Shown one piece after another: positions 34,173-43,289 of a stretch of 43,289 nucleotides of DNA; position 1 is the stretch's first letter, and each line of letters opens with the position of its first letter. Under the pieces are notes generated by a model. It worked only from the letters and a program-made list of their open reading frames with translations. It was not told the DNA's origin and searched no databases. A program made the translations under genes and the position numbers. This DNA comes from Bacillota bacterium (GTDB taxonomy: Bacteria; Bacillota; UBA4882; UBA8346). The stretch spans positions 1 through 43,289 of the forward strand of contig JAEZCE010000092.1 of NCBI GenBank assembly GCA_023429995.1, read 5' to 3'.

Positions 34173-35408
34173 TCACCAGCCGAGGACTTGGATCATTTTT
34201 GCAGCATATCGCTTGCCCAATTCAACCGATGAATCATGACTAAAATGGAGATGATAGGTTGTATCGCCGGGATCCTGAACGAGTCCACTGGCGGAAATCA
34301 CAGAACAATTCGTAATTAAAGAAGGTAACTGATTTACCAACGTATTGTGACCGGCGCAAGGACCGCTATAAAGCAGTTCACCAGGGAGAAAAGGAACGTT
34401 ACCCAGGTTCAGATCGTTTCGAAGATCTGCCACCAGTGTTTTTACCTTGCCGGGCCAACTCGTGTCACCACTATTCGATTCGCCCTGGTGGAAAAGGATG
34501 CCTTCAATGACTCCTCCCGCTTGCTGTGCAAGTTGGGCCCGGTGGATAATCCAACTATATTTGCTACCGCCGACCTTCAGAAATGTCTCGATCTTTTCAC
34601 CGCTGATAGCGCAGGGTATTAACCCGATAGTATCCCCAGCCGGGACTTTCTGGATCATGGTCTTGCCAAACCAGTCTCCAGGGCCGATAGCGTCAAGCCA
34701 GGCAGCATGAAGAGGTGGACAGGCCACATCCCACTGATCAGTTACCCGGCCGAGCGCCGAGTTATTATCGTACCCCAATACCAGCACACGGGAGTCTTCC
34801 ACTTTATCAGCGGCTTGAGCCAAAGCATATCCTGCCATATTGGATTGACCCAGCAACAAAAAACAGTGAAATTTATTACCATGAGTCGGGGTTGGCGTTG
34901 GGGTTAGGGTCAGGCTTGGGGTTGGCGTTGGGGTTACATCACCCGCATAGCAAGCAATCCCGTTCAAGGTAAAACTGGCTGGTTTGGCATTGGCGCCACT
35001 GTAGTTTAAGTTAAAACCGAAGTTCAAGCTGCCGCCATTGGCCGGAATGGTTGTGTTATAGCTGGCGTTTTTCACCGATACCGAGGTTCCACTTTGGGTA
35101 AAGGTCCCGTTCCAGAGATTGGTGATGGTCTGATTGCCGGGGAAGGTCCAGGCCAGGATCCAGCCATTCACCGCCGCAGTGGTATTATTAGTGATTGTCA
35201 CATTAACCGTGGCCCCACTACCCCAATCGTTCTGAATCGTATAAACAACTTCATAATTTCCGGCGCCCGACATCACAGTCACAGTTGTTCTCGGCGTAGC
35301 AGCGCTGATAAGCATCGAATGAATTACAACCGCCGCCAACAAGGCACAAAACGCCAATAATAATGGTCTACATACTCTTTTACTAATTTTGAAACTGTTT
35401 GTTCCCAT
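34173..35408 (-). CDS. Secreted CE6-type acetylxylan esterase with N-terminal CBM2
   Basis: 411 residues. Signal peptide about 1-37, CBM2 about 51-163, a linker of SLTLTPTPTPTHG type, SGNH-like esterase about 178-411. The catalytic motif GQSNM (S189), the HQGES block (about 307-311) and a C-terminal HFSHDS with the catalytic His fit the SASA/CE6 acetylesterase family. It should remove acetyl groups from xylan. This is the only gene in the cluster with its CBM2 at the N-terminus. Confidence 0.9.
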   Translation of the reverse strand: MGTNSFKISKRVCRPLLLAFCALLAAVVIHSMLISAATPRTTVTVMSGAGNYEVVYTIQNDWGSGATVNVTITNNTTAAVNGWILAWTFPGNQTITNLWNGTFTQSGTSVSVKNASYNTTIPANGGSLNFGFNLNYSGANAKPASFTLNGIACYAGDVTPTPTPSLTLTPTPTPTHGNKFHCFLLLGQSNMAGYALAQAADKVEDSRVLVLGYDNNSALGRVTDQWDVACPPLHAAWLDAIGPGDWFGKTMIQKVPAGDTIGLIPCAISGEKIETFLKVGGSKYSWIIHRAQLAQQAGGVIEGILFHQGESNSGDTSWPGKVKTLVADLRNDLNLGNVPFLPGELLYSGPCAGHNTLVNQLPSLITNCSVISASGLVQDPGDTTYHLHFSHDSSVELGKRYAAKMIQVLGW

Positions 35409-35604
35409 AAGCCCTCTCTCCTTCCATTTTCGGATCAGGTTTCACTTTCAGTGCTTAAGTCCCGCGAGCACGAATTCATCATTTAGCCATCCCTGCTATC
35501 CTCCTGCAATTTTTAGATAAGCATAAAGTCGTTTCTGACTATTTTGCATTTTTGCCACCTCCTTTCCGCTTATACCCGGTGATTATTGCATCGAAACACC
35601 AGCA

Positions 35605-37611
35605 TTACTGAATTTGCCACTGCTGGTTGGTACTGCCGCTGTTGCTCCATTGGCAAAGGTTAGAGCCATTGCCGGTCGAACCCATACTATCCAAATACAA
35701 TCCGGTAGCACCGTTTTTAAACCGGACATAACTTCCCATTGTTTCTTGAATCCATTGCTGATTGGCACTCCCGCTGTAACCCCATTGGCCGCAAACCGAC
35801 CCGTTGGAAGTCCGGCCCATGCCATCCAGATACAATCCGGTGGCCCGGTTTTGGATCATTACATAACTGCCTGAGTTGATGAGCGTCCATTGCTGATTGG
35901 TACTGTTGCTGTTACCCCATTGGCAGGCGTTGGAACCATTGGCGGTCGACCCCATGCCGTCAATGTACATACCGGTGGCGGCATTACTGAATCTAACGTA
36001 CGAACCGACCGGAGTGGGAGTAGGCGTTAGGGTTGGGGTGGGCGTCGGGCTTACATCCGGACCTGTTTGATCATTAAACCGGAACCAGTCAACATCCATA
36101 TAACCGGAGCTGGAGCCCGTATTGAAACATAAAGTGGCATACTGTTCACCTTGGAAGGTACCATGCTGCCAATCATAACCCATCGTTATTGTTGGTCCAA
36201 TTTGTCCCGACCAGCTGCTCATGGTGTCATTTTTCCAGAAAAACCTGGCTTGATTGGTGCTGAAATTCATCTCGATCCGAAAGTACAAAATGTTATCGGT
36301 TATATTACTGACAGTCGCTTTTATGCTATCATCCTGCGTCATTATAATCTTCTTGCCCATAGAGTCCTTGGTCACGGCAATATAACCTTTCGGATTGCCT
36401 AACATTCCTAATCCCATGATATCTCCGGACTGCATGGCACTGCAGTCGATTCGGATACTGCCGGAACTCGTCTGGCCTTGGCCTTTCTGGGTTAACGAAT
36501 TTCTGGCATGCCAAAAATCGGAAGCCATTGTCGCGTGTAGCCTTAAGGCGGATCCTGTCAGGGACCACTTGGTATTATCCGGATTATGATTCCACATCCA
36601 CTGTAATCCTAAAGTGCTGCCATTAAATTCATCCGATGTTGCCGGTACTCTAACCGGTTTATTGGCAATCGGTTTGGTGTAGCTTGCTGCAATTTTCCCT
36701 GAGTTCCCGAACACCGGCCAATTATTTGACCAGCTAACGGGGGAAATATAAGTCACACGGCCAATTGAACCGCTATCCTTCATCGCATAACCCCAGTAAC
36801 TGCCATCGGGCATATCAACAATCCCGCCCTGATGGGCGCCACTGTTTCCGTCCGATAATACAGTATTCGTTCCGCTATAAGGCCCCTTAAGAGTGGTTGA
36901 ACGGGAGCACACCATACTTAGGGACCCAGGTACAGCGTTAAACAAATAATAATAACCGTTTGCTTTAACCAAATGCGAACCTTCAACACCGTTATAAGAG
37001 AGAATGGTCGTCTGTGACCCGGTAGTCCCACTTAAATTCGAATTCAACTGGATCATTTTGATGCTGTTTTCCCAGGCGCCACCCCAGACCAGATAAGGAA
37101 TACCGTTATCAAAAAATAGACAAGGATCAAAATAACTGCCGCTCAATTGATAGTGATTCCATGGACCGGCAGGATTGGTGGCGTAATAAATATAGGTGCC
37201 CCCATCCCCGTTAAGATTAAGCGCCACATAAAACGTACCGTTATAGTAGGCCAGACCTGGAGCAAAACAACCGCCGGCATAGGCTAATGCGCCATTCATG
37301 TCGTATTTACCGCCACTGGGAAGTGAGGATATACAATGGCTGATAATTTCCCAGTTGACCAAATCCTGGGAATGTAAAATCACACAGCCCGGTACATTGA
37401 CGAACGTGGTGCTGGCGAAATAAAAATCATTGCCAACCCTGATAATGCTAGGATCAGGATAGTCGGCGAATAATGGCGGGTTGGTGAATGTGCCGTTTCC
37501 ATTGTCAGATTGCCAGGCAAATATGGAAACATTGAGTGCCAACAATATCCCGATTACCAATAGAAAACTGAAGGTTTTTTTGGATCTGCAATTTTTAAAA
37601 TTGATTCCCAT
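35605..37611 (-). CDS. Secreted GH43 beta-xylosidase-like enzyme with ricin-type module
   Basis: About 668 residues from the ATG at 37611 (GGGAGG upstream; the frame opens at 37662). Signal peptide about 1-32. GH43 propeller about 40-340 with D53 (YPDPSI), D162 (YFDPCL) and E210 (GVEGSH). A C-terminal beta-sandwich follows (about 345-515; GH43_C2/DUF1349-like, DEFNGSTLGLQWMW), then a PT linker and a three-fold ricin-type beta-trefoil (about 537-668). Removes xylose or arabinose from xylan oligomers. 35 bp behind the beta-helix gene. Confidence 0.9.
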   Translation of the reverse strand: MGINFKNCRSKKTFSFLLVIGILLALNVSIFAWQSDNGNGTFTNPPLFADYPDPSIIRVGNDFYFASTTFVNVPGCVILHSQDLVNWEIISHCISSLPSGGKYDMNGALAYAGGCFAPGLAYYNGTFYVALNLNGDGGTYIYYATNPAGPWNHYQLSGSYFDPCLFFDNGIPYLVWGGAWENSIKMIQLNSNLSGTTGSQTTILSYNGVEGSHLVKANGYYYLFNAVPGSLSMVCSRSTTLKGPYSGTNTVLSDGNSGAHQGGIVDMPDGSYWGYAMKDSGSIGRVTYISPVSWSNNWPVFGNSGKIAASYTKPIANKPVRVPATSDEFNGSTLGLQWMWNHNPDNTKWSLTGSALRLHATMASDFWHARNSLTQKGQGQTSSGSIRIDCSAMQSGDIMGLGMLGNPKGYIAVTKDSMGKKIIMTQDDSIKATVSNITDNILYFRIEMNFSTNQARFFWKNDTMSSWSGQIGPTITMGYDWQHGTFQGEQYATLCFNTGSSSGYMDVDWFRFNDQTGPDVSPTPTPTLTPTPTPVGSYVRFSNAATGMYIDGMGSTANGSNACQWGNSNSTNQQWTLINSGSYVMIQNRATGLYLDGMGRTSNGSVCGQWGYSGSANQQWIQETMGSYVRFKNGATGLYLDSMGSTGNGSNLCQWSNSGSTNQQWQIQ

Positions 37612-37646
37612 GGATTGAACCTCCCTACATATTGATATTACTATGA

Positions 37647-40325
37647 CTACTGTATCTGCCACTGCTGGTTTGTGCTGCCGCTATTACTCCATTGACAAAG
37701 ATTTGATCCATTACCGGTCGAGCCCATACCGTCCAAATACAATCCGGTGGCCCGGTTTTTAAACCGGACATAACTTCCCATGGTTTCTTGAGTCCATTGC
37801 TGGTTGGTACTTCCGCTATAGCCCCATTGGCCGCAGACCGACCCGTTGGAGGTCCGGCCCATGCCGTCCAGGTACAATCCGGTGGCCCGGTTTTGGATCA
37901 TCACATAACTGCCTGAATTGACGATTGCCCATTGCTGATTGGCACTGCTGCTGTTACTCCATTGACAAGCATTGGAACCATTGGCGGTGGAGCCCATGCC
38001 GTCAATATATAAACCGGTGGCAACATTACGGAATCTTACATATGAACCTCCTCCGCCAGATCCGCTTACTCTCAATAATGCAGCTGATTCACCTATCTTG
38101 GTACCTTGTGAATTCACCAAATACAACTTGTATGTTCCGGAAGTAGCCGGAGCGGTGATAGAGGTCGCAGTTCCTGCCGCCGCCGTCATAGCAGGCCCTT
38201 GGGCAAAACTGGTAGTTCCGGCAGGAGCAAACCATACCGTATTTGCAGAATCGCCGCTACTCCTGACATTTACGGTAGTCCCGGCTGAAACCGAACAACT
38301 GGCCGGAAATACATAATCTGAGGTTGCAAACAAATTGCCTGGTATAATGCTCCTATAGTTTTCTTGAATTCCTGAATTCAAACAGGTATTGTACTGGGTC
38401 AAAGGCCATACATTATCCGAAACTGCAACTGGGGGGTCAATCGTACTGTTTGGAGGGTTGGCGCCCATTTTATTTACCGTCGCATAGGTCCGTAAGATTG
38501 TTAAATTGTGTTTATTTCCATAATCCTCACAATTAATCGTATAGGTTACCCCCGGATCAATATCAAGTACATTATCATTTTCAGTGATATAGGCGCTTCC
38601 TTCGTCGTTATGCAAACCGTAAGTAGGCCCGGAAGTTGCCGGAGGAATTCCCTTGACATAATTCTGATTAATGTTCGTGCCCGGCATCTGGCCTATTGTA
38701 TAGATTGCTCCGCTGTCATGCAGCCTGTTTAATGTATTGATAAGCCGGTTATAACTCACCGTATTGTTCTTACAGGTCGTTGAGTCGGTGAAATTACGCC
38801 ATCCCCATCCTAAATTGATACCATTATAAGCTGTCAATTGGACTTGATTATAGGTTATATTGAGAGTATCCACAAAATACGCTGTGATAGCGGCACATCC
38901 CCCAAATCCCGGAGCAGTGCTTATGTTGTACAACATATTATTGGTGATGGTATTATTCTTACAAACACCTTCTACGCCGGGAGCGTATTTGGCATGGGAT
39001 CCCCCGTCTCCGATATAAACATGTTGAGGATGGCCCACAGTTATACCACTTGAAGTGATGTCCGTTATATAGTTTCCGGTGAGATTGGAATTAATAACAT
39101 CGTTGACCATGGTAATTCCGTCACTACCGCTATGCTTCACTACATTACCGATAAAACTAATTGAATCGCTGCTCGTGACGTTAATCATTCCCGGTAATGT
39201 ATCAACCAGATCATATTTGGTATTGTGCCAATTGTCGTTATAAAAAGCAACAAACGCGTTGGCACCCTGGCATGTCGATTTACCGTGTGAACTCCCAACA
39301 TGAACCAGGCCATAATCGGTATTTGCAAAGGTAATGCCTTGGAAGGTTATATTCTTGACCCTACTGGTGGTTGAGGTTCCGGCAATGTTGATCAATTCCT
39401 CGACAACGGGGGCCTCAACATCGGCAGTGGCCATATTCTCACCTGAACGGATATAGTAATAGAGCCTTTGGGTCGACTTGTCAAAATAGAACTGTCCGGG
39501 AGAATTTAAGAATTCGAAAGCATTATATAGGGTATGGGTGCCGGAAGCGGTAAAAGCAGCACCCCAACCCGGCGTCTGCGCTATCGCCCCATAAGGCTGC
39601 TGCAAAAGCAACACCCGATAATTGCCGGATGTAATCACATCTCTGACGCAAACAATATTTTCATTCCAGGTAGTACCGTTAACTATCTCCAAGTCATCTT
39701 TGTTGCCGGCAATGTTGGGTACATCGGTTGTGTTATACTGGACGCCGTCACTCTTACTGCCACTTGTCCAGGCCCAATTAGCCTGTCCTGCAGTTACGGA
39801 ATAAGTCCCATACCCTCCTTGAGCGGTAACGGTTTTTTTAGTCATCGAAGCCCTCTGGTCATTCACATAGAGGTTCCTCAGTTTGGTCGAGCGGCTCAAG
39901 GGAGCCCAATATATGTTACCGCTATATTGTGTCCATCCTGTAACTTGGGTGGCGCCATTCAAAACGGATATTTCACCCGGATATGCCTGATAATATATGC
40001 GGTACCCGTTGGTCCCTGAATCTTGGGGCCCAAAAGTAATGGTACTGGTAATGTTATAATTGCCGCCTCTCAAATATACGTAGATATCTCCGGTCATGTT
40101 ACTGTTGATGGTCCGCACCACATCCCGGGCTTTGGTGAGGGTCTGAAAAGGCGCGCTGATGGTCCCCGGATTGGTGTCGCTGCCTGTGGGTGATACATAG
40201 TAGGTCGCCTGAGTCGCCGCCGATACTGTAGTTGTCAATACCAAACAGGTTACAAAAACGGACACCATGAACAATAAAATTGGCAACCCTATTATCTGCT
40301 TTTTAAAGGTCATTCTTTTTAACAT
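37647..40325 (-). CDS. Secreted right-handed beta-helix carbohydrate-active protein with ricin-type module
   Basis: 892 residues. ATG at 40325 with AAAGGAGGG 5 bases upstream. Signal peptide about 1-35. The typical opening YYVSPTGSDTNPGTISAPFQTL is followed by a parallel beta-helix to about residue 660 with many short repeats of the type ITNN/NNTI/SYN. A beta-sandwich follows (about 670-755), then a beta-trefoil (about 761-892). Such helices occur in polysaccharide lyases and in GH120/GH141 xylan- or fucose-active enzymes; the activity cannot be fixed from sequence alone. It lies 20 bp behind GH127 and 35 bp before GH43, so it probably acts on the same arabinoxylan. Confidence 0.85.
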   Translation of the reverse strand: MLKRMTFKKQIIGLPILLFMVSVFVTCLVLTTTVSAATQATYYVSPTGSDTNPGTISAPFQTLTKARDVVRTINSNMTGDIYVYLRGGNYNITSTITFGPQDSGTNGYRIYYQAYPGEISVLNGATQVTGWTQYSGNIYWAPLSRSTKLRNLYVNDQRASMTKKTVTAQGGYGTYSVTAGQANWAWTSGSKSDGVQYNTTDVPNIAGNKDDLEIVNGTTWNENIVCVRDVITSGNYRVLLLQQPYGAIAQTPGWGAAFTASGTHTLYNAFEFLNSPGQFYFDKSTQRLYYYIRSGENMATADVEAPVVEELINIAGTSTTSRVKNITFQGITFANTDYGLVHVGSSHGKSTCQGANAFVAFYNDNWHNTKYDLVDTLPGMINVTSSDSISFIGNVVKHSGSDGITMVNDVINSNLTGNYITDITSSGITVGHPQHVYIGDGGSHAKYAPGVEGVCKNNTITNNMLYNISTAPGFGGCAAITAYFVDTLNITYNQVQLTAYNGINLGWGWRNFTDSTTCKNNTVSYNRLINTLNRLHDSGAIYTIGQMPGTNINQNYVKGIPPATSGPTYGLHNDEGSAYITENDNVLDIDPGVTYTINCEDYGNKHNLTILRTYATVNKMGANPPNSTIDPPVAVSDNVWPLTQYNTCLNSGIQENYRSIIPGNLFATSDYVFPASCSVSAGTTVNVRSSGDSANTVWFAPAGTTSFAQGPAMTAAAGTATSITAPATSGTYKLYLVNSQGTKIGESAALLRVSGSGGGGSYVRFRNVATGLYIDGMGSTANGSNACQWSNSSSANQQWAIVNSGSYVMIQNRATGLYLDGMGRTSNGSVCGQWGYSGSTNQQWTQETMGSYVRFKNRATGLYLDGMGSTGNGSNLCQWSNSGSTNQQWQIQ

Positions 40326-40345
40326 AATTACCCTCCTTTATACGC

Positions 40346-42721
40346 TTACTGTATCTGCCACAGCTGGTTACTGCTGCTGCTGTTGCTCCATTGGCACAGG
40401 TTGGAACCATTACCGGTGAAACCCATACCATCCAGATAGAGTCCGGTGGCGCGATTTTTAAACCGAACATTATTTCCCATGGCTTCTTGAGTCCATTGCT
40501 GATTGGCGCTCCCGCTGTAGCTCCATTGGCCGCAAACCGATCCGTTGGAAGTCCGGCCCATACCATCAAGATACAATCCGGTGGCCCGGTTTTGGATCAT
40601 TACATAACTTCCTGAATTGATGATCGTCCATTTCTGGTTGGTACTGTTGCTGTTACCCCATTGACAAGCATTGGAACCATTGGCGGTCGAGCCCATACCG
40701 TCAATATATAAACCCGTGGCGGCATTGCTGAATCTGACGTATGAACCGACCGGAGTCGGGGTGGGAGTGGGAGTCGGACCGCCAGAAATCAAAGCTAACG
40801 TAAAGTAAATACCATAGCGATCCGTATATCTTTGATAATGAGGTGTGAATACCAGACTATTGTCGGCATCGGTATTTCTTAATGTGAACTCTACTTTCCC
40901 CGGTGTTTGAACCAAGTTGGTCTTAATATTGCTAAGCCAGTTATCAATGGTGGAACTGATTGAGTTATAAATATTGATAGTATCTTTTACCGTAACATTT
41001 TTTGTGGCGATTGTTACACCAACTCCATGAGAGGCCGTGTTCATACTGGCTGTTCCAAGTCCTGCGCTTAAAACATCCGGGCCATAGGTGAAAGCGACCA
41101 CATTTTTATTATCAGTACATCTTGAGACTTGGACTTCCATCGGTATCGTCAATACGATCTTGTCTCCAACCGTCCATACTCGGTTTACATCCAGGTAACC
41201 GTTGTCATTTGCTGCACTAAACGTGTCATCATTGACTTTAACAGTTACACTTTGCCCTGATGCAACCCAGTAGGGGGAGCGGAATTTAATCTTAACAGTG
41301 GAGGCAGGGGCGTTATTAATGGTAAAAGTGACCGTATTCGAAAAAGGAATATTAGCTTGCTCCGTCAACGAAAGACCCTTTGCGCTCCAGTTTAAGGTTG
41401 AACTTATGTACATATTTACATATAAATCGGTTCCGTTGTTAAAATATAAACTATCATTCAGTTTGGAGAAGTTCTCCATTCCGGTACCGGTACAACACCA
41501 AAAATTATCAAATTGGGTACTAAATACTTTAAAGTATCCTGTTCCCATAGGTTTGAAATATGTAGTCATTCCGGTAACCGGATTTTGAGAAGACAAAATT
41601 TCATTAATATATGCTCTTTCATAATAATCCGCATATTTGACATCCCCAGTCACACAAAATAAATCCCGGGTAAGTTTTAACATATTATAGGCATTACAGG
41701 TTTCATTATTGAGGTTGTCGCGATATGCGTTAAGTTGTCCTACAGCTCTAAAATGCTCGTCTTGGCTGTTGCCGCCCGTCACATATGTATGGTCTCTGAG
41801 AACAATCGTCCAGAACTGCTGAGCTGCTGTCAAGTAAGAACTCTCACTTGAGCCGAGCGTGCGGTAACGATTTAAAGCACCGATGAATTTTGGAATCGTA
41901 CAGTTGGCATGTAATCCCGGCAAACAATTTGTCCCGGAAGCGATCGTATTAAAAAGCGAAGTTTCATCAAATTTATGGGCCGCAGCTAAATGGTTGCTAT
42001 TGCCGGTTAATTTATACAACTCATAAAGACAATCATTCATTCCACCATACTCGACACCCAATACCCGGCTCTGGGTTGAGGAATTCCAGGCGCTAACCCT
42101 GTTATAAATCCAATTTCCCAAATTATTTGCGATTGCTAATGCCGTTGCATTTCCTTCCAGCTTATAAACTGCGATAAGACCGGACAAAATCTTGTGCATG
42201 GTATACCACGGCACCCAGCTTGAACCGGAAACTTTTCCTTCAACAACATCAAATTGGGTTACTGGTGTCGCAAATAAATAGCCATTACCATTTTTATTCT
42301 GACATGCTTGCAATTGGGAAATAATGCTATCGATCCGGTTTTTTAAATCTGCGTTTATAGTCTGATTAGACATGGTGTTTTTATAGGCCTGCGCAAGAGC
42401 TACCATATAATGTCCCAATGTATGGCCTTGAATCAAGGAGTTCTCCCAACCGCCATATCGGCTATAGCTGGTTGATATACCCGCCGTTTGTTTAAAACCG
42501 GCCAGCAAACGGTTGTAATCAATCGCTTGCAGATAGGCAACCTCTTTGTTAAAAGCATTTACGTAATAGGGATCTGTAATATTAACCTGTTCCATATCAA
42601 ATGGTTGCAATGGTTCATCACTGGCAGCAGTTATTCCGGTAAGTGCCGGGAAGCTTAACGTTATAGACAATATCAGCAAGCACAAGAAAAATAAGGTAAT
42701 CGGTTTGTTGATTTTTGACAT
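40346..42721 (-). CDS. Secreted GH127 beta-L-arabinofuranosidase-like enzyme with ricin-type module
   Basis: 791 residues. Signal peptide about 1-33. The alpha/alpha-barrel and beta-sandwich of GH127 (formerly DUF1680) span about 40-645. The zinc-thiolate catalytic set is complete: E340 and C342 (NNETCNAYN) and C409, C410 (FWCCTGTG). PT-rich linker, ricin-type beta-trefoil about 655-791. Known GH127 members release beta-L-arabinofuranose. A secreted form with a carbohydrate-binding tag fits arabinose-rich glycans in the same cell-wall material. ATG follows GGGAGG. Confidence 0.9.
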   Translation of the reverse strand: MSKINKPITLFFLCLLILSITLSFPALTGITAASDEPLQPFDMEQVNITDPYYVNAFNKEVAYLQAIDYNRLLAGFKQTAGISTSYSRYGGWENSLIQGHTLGHYMVALAQAYKNTMSNQTINADLKNRIDSIISQLQACQNKNGNGYLFATPVTQFDVVEGKVSGSSWVPWYTMHKILSGLIAVYKLEGNATALAIANNLGNWIYNRVSAWNSSTQSRVLGVEYGGMNDCLYELYKLTGNSNHLAAAHKFDETSLFNTIASGTNCLPGLHANCTIPKFIGALNRYRTLGSSESSYLTAAQQFWTIVLRDHTYVTGGNSQDEHFRAVGQLNAYRDNLNNETCNAYNMLKLTRDLFCVTGDVKYADYYERAYINEILSSQNPVTGMTTYFKPMGTGYFKVFSTQFDNFWCCTGTGMENFSKLNDSLYFNNGTDLYVNMYISSTLNWSAKGLSLTEQANIPFSNTVTFTINNAPASTVKIKFRSPYWVASGQSVTVKVNDDTFSAANDNGYLDVNRVWTVGDKIVLTIPMEVQVSRCTDNKNVVAFTYGPDVLSAGLGTASMNTASHGVGVTIATKNVTVKDTINIYNSISSTIDNWLSNIKTNLVQTPGKVEFTLRNTDADNSLVFTPHYQRYTDRYGIYFTLALISGGPTPTPTPTPVGSYVRFSNAATGLYIDGMGSTANGSNACQWGNSNSTNQKWTIINSGSYVMIQNRATGLYLDGMGRTSNGSVCGQWSYSGSANQQWTQEAMGNNVRFKNRATGLYLDGMGFTGNGSNLCQWSNSSSSNQLWQIQ

Positions 42722-42910
42722 TATTTATTCCTCCCTTCACTTTTTACATCCCAAATTTCTTGGGAAAATAATCTTATTCAGCTCTCCGATAAAAACAGCC
42801 AGATTTTAAATGATAACTAAGCCCGGAAGGAACCGTTTGAAGGCGCTTCCCTCCGGATTTATGTTTTAATGTAATAAAATCGATGAGGGGCTCTTTCCAT
42901 GTTAATGGTT

Positions 42911-43289
42911 TTATTGTATCTGCCACTGCTGGTTGGCACTGCCGCTGTTGCTCCATTGACAAAGATTGGATCCATTGCCAGTTGAACCCATACCATCCAA
43001 ATACAGTCCGGTAGCGCCGTTTTTAAACCTGACGTAACTTCCCGTTGTTTCTTGGATCCATTGCTGATTGGTACTCCCGCTATAGCCCCATTGGCCACAA
43101 ACCGAGCCATTGGAGGTCCGGCCCATGCCATCTAAATACAATCCGGTGGCCCGGTTTTGGATCATTACATAACTGCCTGAGTTGATGAGCGTCCATTGCT
43201 GGTTGGTACTGTTGCTGTTTCCCCATTGGCACGCGTTGGAACCATTAGCCGTCGATCCCATGCCGTCAATGTATAACCCGGTGGCAACA
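42911..43289 (-). CDS. C-terminal ricin-type beta-trefoil of a gene running off the window
   Basis: The frame stays open to the window edge. The visible part is one three-fold beta-trefoil with three repeats of the type [GA]TGLY[IL]DGMG.T.NGS...QW.....NQQW, nearly identical to the C-termini of the three preceding genes. The catalytic part is outside. Stop at 42911-42913, 189 bp before the GH127 start. Confidence 0.9.
   Translation of the reverse strand, partial: VATGLYIDGMGSTANGSNACQWGNSNSTNQQWTLINSGSYVMIQNRATGLYLDGMGRTSNGSVCGQWGYSGSTNQQWIQETTGSYVRFKNGATGLYLDGMGSTGNGSNLCQWSNSGSANQQWQIQ

Noticed and set aside
35605..36009. Tandem about 135-bp DNA repeats
   Set aside because: They are the three internal repeats of the ricin-type beta-trefoil domain, fully explained by the protein.
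1..43289. tRNA, rRNA or CRISPR features
   Set aside because: None recognised by eye on either strand; a dedicated tRNA scan was not possible.

Overview
The window looks like chromosomal DNA of an anaerobic, xylan-degrading member of the Bacillota. The basis is strong AGGAGG-type ribosome binding sites, frequent TTG/GTG starts, sigma-A-like promoters (TTGACA-N17-TACTAT), an HU gene and clostridial-style secreted modular xylanases. The genus cannot be named from the sequence. A remnant resembling the C-terminal end of an outer-membrane beta-barrel (about 20.1-20.4 kb) hints at a two-membraned lineage, but this is inference only.

Left half (1-23.6 kb): mostly housekeeping and membrane genes in short units. 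In order: a HGSNAT/NagX-like acyltransferase membrane protein with a frameshifted CBO0543-like partner; small membrane proteins, two of them paralogues; a TVP38 protein; an M23 peptidase; YibE/F; alkaline phosphatase. Next comes a compact thiol-redox locus (ArsR regulator, thioredoxin, a 58-residue ferredoxin, TlpA/ResA-like protein, CcdA), in which the regulator and thioredoxin genes carry the same TTAAGT-N12-ACTTAA palindrome. Then: two tandem FMN-dependent glutamate-synthase-like proteins, a ROK regulator with two palindrome-covered promoters, a ClC channel, a broken copy of a small acidic gene, a Gly/Tyr-rich repeat protein, a second M23 peptidase, an MFS transporter and HU.

Spacer (23.6-24.4 kb): no gene. 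It holds an inverted-repeat (MITE-like) element whose left part also occurs at the start of the window, and a second intergenic repeat family.

Right half (24.4-43.3 kb, all on the minus strand): a secreted (arabino)xylan-degradation cluster. The distal part carries CBM2 cellulose-binding modules: GH30, GH43, GH10, a CE1-type esterase, GH10 and a CE6-type acetylxylan esterase. The proximal part carries ricin-type beta-trefoil (CBM13-like) modules instead: GH43, a beta-helix enzyme, GH127 and a gene running off the window. GH127, beta-helix and GH43 are only 20-35 bp apart and probably form one transcript. Together the enzymes would cut the xylan backbone (GH10, GH30), remove acetyl/feruloyl esters (CE6, CE1) and remove arabinose or xylose side groups (GH43, GH127). 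A DUF1573 gene and a thioredoxin-CcdA fusion sit inside this cluster. No sugar transporter or dedicated regulator is seen next to it.
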